Positions 56,949-64,000 of a stretch of 64,000 nucleotides of DNA are shown in pieces (the stretch's first letter is position 1; each line of letters opens with the position of its first letter). The translations under genes were made by a program, and so were the position numbers. This stretch comes from Sequoia sempervirens (taxonomy: Eukaryota; Streptophyta; Pinopsida; Cupressales; Cupressaceae). The DNA is taken from the NCBI GenBank assembly GCA_007258455.2, contig VDFB02270651.1:493962320-494026319 (forward strand), read 5' to 3'. The notes beneath the pieces were generated by a model that had not been told where the DNA came from, did no database searches, and saw only the letters and a list, made by a program, of their open reading frames with translations.

Positions 56949-57540
56949 TCCTAGTTTGTTACCTTCTTCATTGATTGGGCATGTACCTGATTTAATTGTG
57001 GCATCTTCATCTTTCTTGGCAAGGAGACACATGAGTAGTTTTCAGAGACATCATAATCATACATATTCATCCTACCTTCCTTTAATTCCTATCTAGAATG
57101 TGAAGCACCCCTACATTTGTACTTGGTTTTATTTCTTCTGAAAGGGAGACAAGTTGTTTGTCCACATTGGATCATGTTTTGTCTTCAGACACTTACCATT
57201 TTTGTAGGTGATTACATATTGTGGTGGGGATATATATTCTCTCTATTTCCCTCTTATGGGGGGGCTATTGATTATATTGTACTCTTATGATGGATGTAGC
57301 TCTTAGGGGGTATTGATGTTGAGACCTCCATACATCACTTCCATTTCTTGTACATGATTAGAATTAGATTTTTCATTACATCTCCTTTTTGGGGAGGAGT
57401 TTCGTCCCTTGAGGTTTTCTCCTTTTCTCTATGTGTAAGGGATTACATTTTCATTTGTACATGGGTACCTAACATGGCCTAGTAGTCGATACCCATCATA
57501 TTGCATCATTTGAATAATAACTACACTCCCAAGTTGCACG
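56949..57540 (+). other. Non-coding 3' internal part of the short-LTR element
   Basis: No coding motif visible. Runs to the polypurine tract in front of the 3' LTR. Confidence 0.45.
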
Positions 57541-57549
57541 TATGGGGGG
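57541..57549 (+). promoter_or_regulatory. Polypurine tract
   Basis: TATGGGGGG lies immediately before the TG of the 3' LTR, where second-strand priming is expected. Confidence 0.7.
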
Positions 57550-57980
57550 TGTTAGTGTGAATAGAGGTTATTTCCCAACTAGATATTAGTGAGGATCTAT
57601 TCACATCATTAGTAAGTTTGCTTAGGAGTTAGTTTCCTAGGTTGCATTCTAGAAACTAGTATTTAATGGGACGATATCTCATTAATAGGAAATGCAGTTA
57701 TCTAGGAATTTAATATTTCTCTCATGCATTTATAACTATACATTAGACATTTAATTATTGTAACTAAGGTGGCTATCTAGCTACCTCTCCTTTCATACAT
57801 AAGGAAGGCTCTTGTACATCTATAAATCATTCTAGATCAATTCATCATAGATCATCATTTGATCAAGTTGTCTTGTTTCTCTTGTTGCAAAACTTTCTTA
57901 TTCGTGTGGATGTCATTCTTCTTGATTGATCCTTTGAAGTGTGTGCAACTTCATCTGGGTTATTGTTCATATTTCCAACA
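57550..57980 (+). repeat. 3' LTR of the short-LTR element
   Basis: 431 bp from TGTTAGTG to TTCCAACA, matching 52488-52908 with scattered differences and a short insertion (gaaatgcagttatctag-like, near 57690). Confidence 0.8.
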
Positions 57981-58119
57981 TATAATAGGACCTTTTATTA
58001 TCATATTTTGACATAGCAGAGAATAAATTTCTTCTATTTCCTTAGATTATAGAGTGTAGAACATCAAAACCAAAGTGTTTTCTAGGGTTTCCTTGTTTTT
58101 ACCTTACCATGATGACTCT

Positions 58120-59126
58120 CTATCAATGGAGGAGTCCTTGGGGTAGGGGCTTTCATGACGGTTTCTGCCTTTTGGGGAAACATTGGTTTTCTACAATCTT
58201 TCATCCCTGAAATCTTTTGAGTCAGGGTTTGTTTTTTTTTAGGATGGTTTTTGCAACCCAATTTTTTTTATCAAATGGAAATTTCTTCTAATATGCCTCT
58301 TATTTTTGCATAGATAACACACATTTAACCCCCCCATTAGTTCTAGTTGAAAAATCATGGAATTTTTAGATAATTATATTATTATTTCCTCAGGGATATC
58401 AACCCTTGGTGTGAGAGCAACCAAAGCCCTTCCATCTAATCTTAGAAAACTAATTTTGGTTTTCTCAATTTTCATTAAACCTTGCTATATGTGAAATCAA
58501 TTGGGAAATAAAACTCTAGATTTAGGGAGGCACTTTTTTGTTCATTACCCATCTAGGGTAAGAAAGTGCCAAGAATTCCTCATTTAGTTGGTTCGACGAC
58601 CATTCCACCACCCTATCAAAAATACCAATATTTTAGAAGCCCTTCAAGAGCACTTTTTCCTACATTTTATGGTCTCTAAAAAAGACCAAGAATAACCCTT
58701 TTTGTAATAACCTACAAAATGATTTAATGTGAATAGCTAACTTTGTTTGGAAAACATTTAACATCCATTCATCAAGGAATTTACGAGTTAGGGTTTTTTA
58801 ATGTCTAAAGTAGCTAAAAGATCATAACTCTACTAAGGTGGTATTCTTCCTTCCTAATTTCTTCAAAACATTCAGATTTAGGAGTGAGGAAGAGGTTTCT
58901 TAGGGTGGAAAGGGTACACTTACCTACCTCTTCTCCCTTCTAGTTTTTTACAACACGACCAACTCCTTAGGTGATGAACATTGTAGACACTAGAGGGTCA
59001 ATATCCAAATCACCAGCCACCACATCTTTGAAAGGAGTAGGTATATTAGGAAGGTTTTGACTACACGAACCTACCTTATATGGTGTAGAGTTTTTGTCTA
59101 GTGGAATGCTTGAAGCCATATCCATC
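58120..59126 (-). pseudogene. Zinc-knuckle protein remnant, LINE ORF1/Gag-like
   Basis: A minus-strand frame opens near 59126 (MASSIPLDKNSTPYKV; then LPNIPTPFKDVVAGDLDIDP) and continues through several breaks to FLRLDGRALVALTPRVDIPE (about 58415-58380). It ends with VCYLCKNKRHIRRNF near 58310, a CX2CX4HX4C knuckle whose last Cys is Phe. Nucleic-acid-binding proteins of this kind are Gag or ORF1 products of retroelements. No neighbouring RT on this strand proves which. Heavily decayed. Confidence 0.4.
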
Positions 59127-59149
59127 AAAGCCAAGAAACACTATGCATT

Positions 59150-59470
59150 AAATGTAACACAAAAGACCAACGTTTGAAGGGTGTTTAAGAAATCCAAGAT
59201 CATGAATTAGCTATCAAACACATGAATGTAATGCAATCAACCTATTTTGATAGATAGATAAGGGGATCCTTATAAAGGAGAAATATCCAACCATGAGAAA
59301 AATATCCCAAAATATCAGCAAGGTTAAATATCATGAGATAATTAACTTGCACAATAAATCCCATGAGATATTTAACCTTCACAATAAATGCCATGACTAA
59401 GTAGGCTTAAGTCAACATGTGGATAGGAAAACATTGAATGAAAACACTGACAAACATTGAATGAAAACAA
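59150..59470 (-). repeat. 3' LTR of the copia element
   Basis: Begins on the minus strand TGTTTTCATTCAATG just after the polypurine tract and contains TTTATAAGG at 59269-59277 on the minus strand. A 25-bp tandem duplication (aacattgaatgaaaaca) lies at its right edge, 59430-59470. The left boundary is not defined. Confidence 0.5.
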
Positions 59471-59639
59471 TGAAACCCCCCCTTAAGCATAACTTAGGTG
59501 GGCATGGATAAAATGGGTCCCAACTACTAGCCTGGTGAGGTACCCATGTACAAGGCAATCTCTCTAAAAAATAGAGTAAGATAGAAAACCTAGTGGGAAA
59601 AAACTATCCTCAAAAAAGAGAGAGAAGTGGAGAGGACTA

Positions 59640-60480
59640 GAAAGCACCCCCCAAGGATGATGATCATGCTGATATAGACCACACACCAAGAAGAGCTCGT
59701 AGATGAATGAACTTTCTCTCAGTGAAGGGTTTGGTGAAGATGTCAGCAACTTGTTCTGAAGACTGGAAAAATACTAAGCCAATGATCTGACCATGAATCA
59801 ACTCTCGAATGTAATGCATATGAATCTCTAGGTGTTTGGTTCGTTGATGCTAAACCAGATTCATGCATATCTGAATAGTAGTTTGGTTATCACAATAGAT
59901 GACTATAGGTTTCCTGAAAGGAGTACCAAACTCAAAAAGAATGCCTTGAAGCCATATAGCCTTAGTAGTAGAGTTAACAGCCCCCCTGAACTCTGCCTCT
60001 GTAGATGATAGAGCAATAACATTCTGCTTCTTGCTAGACCAACTGATAAGACCTACACCATGTGAAAAGTTGTAACCTGAAGTGGACTTACGATGCTTAG
60101 TATCACCAGCCCAATCTGAATCTGTATAACCAACCAAGTCAAGTGATGAACCAACTCTATAGTGAATCCCAAACCCAAGAGTACCATGAAGATAGTGAAG
60201 GATCCTCTTTGCTGCTTTCCAATGCAACTCATGAGGTTCTTGCATGAATCTTGAAACCATGCCTACTGCATAGGAAATGTTTGGTCTAGTATGATTCAAG
60301 TATATAAGACTACCAACAAGTTGTTGATACAATGTAGCATCAACCAATGGTGTATTACAGCAAGTCTCGGGCTTGACTCCAGAAAGAAAGGGAATTTGAG
60401 ATGGTTTGCAAGTAGTCATATGAAACCGTGCAAGGAGATCAAGAGTATACTTGGGTTGTGCAAGAGTAGTCCCTAAAGCT
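59640..60480 (-). pseudogene. Copia RNase H and pol C-terminus
   Basis: Minus-strand frame with LVGYTDSDWAGDTKHRKSTS (first Asp), ALSSTEAEFRGAVNSTTKAI (Glu) and VIYCDNQTTIQICMN (Asp), the standard copia RNase H blocks. After a break around 59850 it continues HQRTKHLEIHMHYIRELI and SSEQVADIFTKPF, the conserved end of copia pol (R-T-K-H-I-D-x-x-x-H-x-x-R-E...Q-x-A-D-x-x-T-K-x-L). Same frame as the RT upstream, separated by a TAG at about 60483. It removes RNA from the cDNA hybrid during reverse transcription. Confidence 0.85.
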
Positions 60481-60482
60481 GA

Positions 60483-61113
60483 CTATGAAATCTCAATTCC
60501 AAGGAAGTAGTACAATAAACCCACGTATGTCATGTCAAATCTATCTTGAAGTGATGTCTTCATTACTACAATGGAAGATGAAGTACTTCTAGTAATCAAA
60601 AGATCATCAACATGTATAACCAATATCAAAAGTGAATCATCCTGCCACTGTAGATACACATTAGGATCAGAATGACATCTAGTAAAACTTGAAGTTAGGA
60701 GGTAGGAGTCCATGTTGGCATACCAAGCTCTAGGAGCTTGTTTAAGGCCATAGAGAGATTTCTTAAGTCTACAAACTAAGGATGAATCTTGAACAAAACC
60801 TGGTGGTTGTTCCGTGTAGATTTCCTCCTTAAGGTCTCCATGAAGAAAGGAACTCTTCACATCCATCTGATGTACATTCCATCCATGTGATGCAGCTATA
60901 GCAAGTGTGAGTCTAATGGAAGTCATTTTAGCAACTGGTGCAAAGTTTTTTGTATAGTCAATGCCTAAAACTTGTGAAAAACCTTTGGCTACCAATCGTG
61001 CTTTGTACTTATCAACTGACCCATCTACTACAAATTTAGTTTAATATATCCACCTACATCCAACTATCTTCCTTCCCTTAGGAAGTGAAGTCAAATCCCA
61101 AGTGTGATTTCTA
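60483..61113 (-). pseudogene. Copia reverse transcriptase
   Basis: Starts after W-I-Y (TAA near 61042) with KFVVDGSVDKYKARLVAKGF. HQMDVKSSFLHGDLKEEIYT (first catalytic Asp), LKKSLYGLKQAPRAWYANMD and VIHVDDLLITR (family Y-V-D-D; here H-V-D-D) follow, then MTYVGLLYYFLGIEIS. Catalytic aspartates are present. Stops at about 61042 and 60483 and a frameshift near 61115 disrupt the polyprotein. Confidence 0.85.
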
Positions 61114-61114
61114 A

Positions 61115-62272
61115 TCAAGGAATCATATTCCTCATCCATAGCAATATCCCACTCTGGTATGCCTGATGCCTCTTTGAATGTCTGTGGATCAGAAACTGAA
61201 GCAAAGAAGGCATGTGGCCCCCTTGAAAATCTACTTGAATCAATCTATCATCTGTTGAATCTTGTATCCCTGTATCTGTCCTATGTATAGTGTAAGATGT
61301 GGGTAAGTTTGGTGCAGATATATCAACTTCTAATGCAATCCTTGAACTAGATGAAGATGAACCCTCATCACTGTGAGAACTAGAAGAAGAATATACTACA
61401 TTAGGAATATGTTGAGAATGATCTGAATCATCAGTAGTGTAATTAGGATCTGAAGAGTCCATAATATGTGGAGAAGTGTCAAGTGTAGTTTCAGGAGATG
61501 TTTCTTGAAACTTAACACTTCTCTCAATAAACAACTCATGTGAGGTAGGGTGGAGTAGGCGATAACCTTTTACACCATTTGGATATCCCACAAAGATGCA
61601 AGGTTTGGATTGAGGATCCATAACCTTGCGTTGATCTTTTGGAATGTGTGACATGGCATGCAAGCCAAAAACTTTGAAATGATCAACTGCTGGTTTCCAT
61701 CCTTTCCAAGCTTCAAACGGAGTGATACCCTTTAAGGCTTTATGTGGAACTCTATTTTGTATGTAACATGCACAATTGATTGCTTCTGCCCAATATGATG
61801 GTGTGAGGCCTTTAGAGTGAATCATGCAATTTTCCATCTCTTTTAAAGATCTATTTTTACATTCTGTGACACCATTTTGTTGTGGGGTATAAGGAACTGC
61901 TCGCTGTAGGTCTATCCCCTCTGATACAAAAAATTTCTCAAAACTATTGTTGACATATTCTCTCCCATTATCTATTCGAAGAATGTTGACGACTTTCCTT
62001 GATTGTTTTTCGACAAGAGCTTTGAAATCTTGGAAATATTCAAACACTTCTAATTTTTGTCTAAGAAAGTAGACCCATGTAAAACGTGATAAATCATCAA
62101 TGAAGGTGAGAACATATCTAGCCTTTGTAAAAGATGGATGGGGAAAAGCCCCTGAAACATCACTATGAAGAAGTTCTAAAACTTGTGTTGCCCTCCTTGA
62201 TTTACCTTTGTCAAATTTTTCTTCTAGATGCTTGCCAAGTGCACAACCTTGACAAAGACCTTTAGAAAATTT
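61115..62272 (-). pseudogene. Copia integrase
   Basis: The zinc-binding CQGCALGKHLEEKFDK end and LELLHSDVSGAF (first Asp) lie at about 62250-62140, in sequence broken from the Gag-PR frame. The frame to 61115 carries ILRIDNGREYVNN (second Asp) and PQQNGVTECKNRSLKEM (catalytic Glu kept; the family has A-E-R-K-N, here T-E-C-K-N). HPTSHELFIERSVKFQE and a Ser-rich, acidic linker toward RT follow. It would insert cDNA into the genome. Confidence 0.8.
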
Positions 62273-62274
62273 AA

Positions 62275-63705
62275 CTAAGGTAATCCCTTAACCATATTCT
62301 GTTGACATAGTTGTTCAAGATAGCGGTAGTTAAGATGGCCAAACTGCTCATGCCATAGTTTGCTAACTTCATCTGAATGAGTTAGTAGTGCTTTTGGAGA
62401 AATATCTGTGGAAATATTGGAGAAAGCATATAATCTAGATTGGTGATTTTCTTCTCTTGTTGCTACCAGATTGTTTCTTTGTAATTCTATTATCTCAACT
62501 AAATCTGGAGAGAATTGTACTCTCATGCCCTTCCCTAAATGAGTTATTTCATACATGGAAAGAAAATTAGTTGAGAGTGAAGGTACACTTAGAACATTGG
62601 CAAATGTTCCTCCTTCAACTTTGATAGACCCTCTCCCTTTTACCAATGCTGGAGTATCATCACCTAAGGTGATTGTGGACATACTTGATGGTTCTAAGGA
62701 TGAAAAGACAACCTGTGAAGAACCCATATGGTGTGAAGCACAAGAGTCTAGAATCCATGATGGAGATAAAGATACTTTCGCAACTAAGTCTTTGCCCTTT
62801 GATTTCTCTTTGTCCTTAGTATTATCTTGATTTGATGAAGATGCCTTGATAGAATCAGGTAGCCCTATATTATTCTTTTTAAGAATTTGTTGTAGAACTT
62901 CAATTTTTTTCTTCATGCAGTGTTGTTCATCATGTCCAAGATTTTTACAAAAGGTGCATGCAACTCTCTTTTTACCTTGAGAGTCCTTTTTGGAGTTGTC
63001 AATTTTTCTTTCTTTCTTAACTTCCTTGTCCTTTTTAGTGTTCTTCTTCTCCCCTTTTGAAGCTTGATGTGTTTCATTCCCTACAAGTAGGTCTTGAGGT
63101 TTTGTAGACTTCAAAGTACCCATTTGAATTAACTTTTCTTGCTCCCTTTTGAGGTCAGCAATGAAGTTATCAAGTGTGGGAATTGACCATGAGGCTCCAA
63201 GAGCCTTTTTAGTAGAGTAGAAAGTTGATACAAACACAAAAAATTCAGGACCTAGCTTGGAAAGTATAGAAAGGATTAATTGATCCTCTTTCTTTTTAAT
63301 TCCACAATATTTAAAGTGTAATTTCAATGATTTAAACTTAGTAAAAAAGTCTTGTAAAGTTGAAAAATTCCTAGGACTAAGACCTAAGAGTTGATTTTCC
63401 AACTCATGGCTTCTAATTTCATCTATTTTCCCAAAAAGTTTGTCAAGACCTTCCCAAACTTGGTTGGGTCTTGTTAAGTTCTCAACATGGAACAAAAAAT
63501 CAGGAGATAAATTTAAACACAGAAAATTGAATGCTTGATCACACTTATTGAAAAACTTTTCTTTGTCTCTAGCTACATTAGGTTCTTTCTCTATTCCCAT
63601 AGTAACCCTGTATAAGCCTTTGTTCTTAAGTACATGAATAACTTTTACCTTCCAATCATGATAATTGAAAGGTGTTAAGGGCACTATAATAACATTATAT
63701 TCCAT
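62275..63705 (-). CDS. Copia Gag-protease, open frame
   Basis: A 476-codon uninterrupted frame from MEYNVIIVPLTPFNYHDWKV. UBN2-type Gag blocks: FNYHDWKVKV, LENQLLGLSPRNFSTLQDFF and ILSILSKLGPEF. A Lys-rich basic stretch (residues ~215-245) precedes a perfect CX2CX4HX4C knuckle, CTFCKNLGHDEQHC (residues ~250-263). Protease follows: SWILDSCASHHM, where the family has L-D-S-G-A-x-x-H-M, so the Gly of the catalytic loop reads Cys. The frame ends in the integrase zinc-binding region, LWHEQFGHLNYRYLEQLCQQ. It is the best-preserved frame in the window. The Gly to Cys change should impair the protease. Confidence 0.8.
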   Translation of the reverse strand: MEYNVIIVPLTPFNYHDWKVKVIHVLKNKGLYRVTMGIEKEPNVARDKEKFFNKCDQAFNFLCLNLSPDFLFHVENLTRPNQVWEGLDKLFGKIDEIRSHELENQLLGLSPRNFSTLQDFFTKFKSLKLHFKYCGIKKKEDQLILSILSKLGPEFFVFVSTFYSTKKALGASWSIPTLDNFIADLKREQEKLIQMGTLKSTKPQDLLVGNETHQASKGEKKNTKKDKEVKKERKIDNSKKDSQGKKRVACTFCKNLGHDEQHCMKKKIEVLQQILKKNNIGLPDSIKASSSNQDNTKDKEKSKGKDLVAKVSLSPSWILDSCASHHMGSSQVVFSSLEPSSMSTITLGDDTPALVKGRGSIKVEGGTFANVLSVPSLSTNFLSMYEITHLGKGMRVQFSPDLVEIIELQRNNLVATREENHQSRLYAFSNISTDISPKALLTHSDEVSKLWHEQFGHLNYRYLEQLCQQNMVKGLP

Positions 63706-64000
63706 ACTACTTTGACTAAGATAGTTGTTTTGTAGAAATGCGAAAAAGAAAAGATAGAAAATCGTGCAAAAGTGAAATTAAAACACAATACACAACCACC
63801 TCTCGAGGAAGTGTGAAAATGAGCCACACACAATACCCCCCTTGATTATTTATTTTCCCCCCCAATTTGGCACTTTATAGAAGGAGTGCTTGTAATTGAC
63901 CCAAAAAAGACACAAATGGGCACTTTATAAGATGAGTGCTATGTTGTGCTCTTTGAAGTCATGGCGGAAAAAAAAATGTACACTTTTGCAAAAAAAACTC
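63706..64000. other. Leader-side sequence of the copia element, no LTR seen
   Basis: No Met-type PBS and no match to the 3' LTR. It holds an imperfect duplication of ggcactttata-aga-gagtgct at about 63869-63890 and 63919-63940, and C-runs. Confidence 0.45.

Larger units (their letters stand above)
52488..57980 (+). mobile_element. Short-LTR, copia-like, apparently non-autonomous element
   Basis: Two related LTRs of about 430 bp, a 5' LTR at 52488-52908 followed by a Met-type PBS and a 3' LTR at 57550-57980 preceded by a G-rich polypurine tract, enclose 4.6 kb. The internal part shows only a Gag-like remnant (55797-56948) and no protease, integrase or RT motif. A fragment of another LTR seems to be inserted near its left end. 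No target-site duplication was found. Confidence 0.7.
59150..63760 (-). mobile_element. Copia element with full gag-pol, minus strand
   Basis: From right to left on the minus strand: Gag, protease, integrase, RT, RNase H, polypurine tract (AAGGGGGGG, complement of 59476-59484) and a short 3' LTR. Domain order GAG-PR-INT-RT-RH is that of copia. Four main frames separated by frameshifts show inactivation. The 5' LTR and PBS are not seen between 63706 and the window end and may lie outside or be lost. Confidence 0.8.

Overview
This is repeat-dense nuclear DNA of a land plant. Almost everything recognisable is a retrotransposon: Ty1/copia and Ty3 LTR elements with plant-type gag and pol domains, plus an RNase H-bearing LINE. 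The kilobase-scale LTRs, deep decay and nesting suggest a very large genome such as a gymnosperm; that is inference. I found no host gene, tRNA, rRNA or CRISPR array. The 100-N run at 24312-24411 is a scaffold gap.

Layout. 2110-4365 (-): 3' half of a degenerate LINE. 4767-15949 (-): a tandem array of an LTR element (LTR-internal-truncated LTR-internal-LTR) encoding a charged, pol-less protein. 15974-21350 (+): a copia-type array, LTR-internal-LTR-internal, the first internal region with four zinc knuckles and no pol, the second starting a normal UBN2 Gag. 21360-24311 (-): Gag, leader and part of the LTR of a Ty3 element. After the gap, 24412-42770 (+) is one large Tat-like Ty3 element: 5' LTR (left end lost in the gap), PBS, Gag, protease, archaeal-type RNase H, RT, degenerate RNase H and integrase, then a GC-rich promoter-like block, an extra 1,353-codon frame of unknown function, and the 3' LTR. 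42771-49427 repeats 17655-24311 with no difference in any stretch I compared, and the sequence then continues through the rest of the minus-strand Ty3 LTR. 51492-51669 is a cluster of hairpins. 52488-57980 (+) is a short-LTR, apparently non-autonomous element. 58120-59126 (-) is a zinc-knuckle pseudogene. 59150-63705 (-) is a copia element with Gag, protease, integrase, RT and RNase H.

Most interesting: the large Ty3 element carries a long extra frame downstream of pol. Its C-terminal half lies inside the LTR, because it is also present in the 5' LTR. The frame has 14 stops but no frameshift, and the stops that differ between the two LTR copies are all C-to-T changes. Upstream lie a second TATA box, a plausible intron and a GC-rich array of ~85-bp repeats. 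The same element has an RNase H with all catalytic residues placed before RT rather than after it.

The 6,657-bp duplication begins exactly at that element's 3' LTR end, and its left copy reads seamlessly through the empty insertion site and stops at the gap. An unpurged alternative haplotype or an overlapping contig is more likely than a real duplication.
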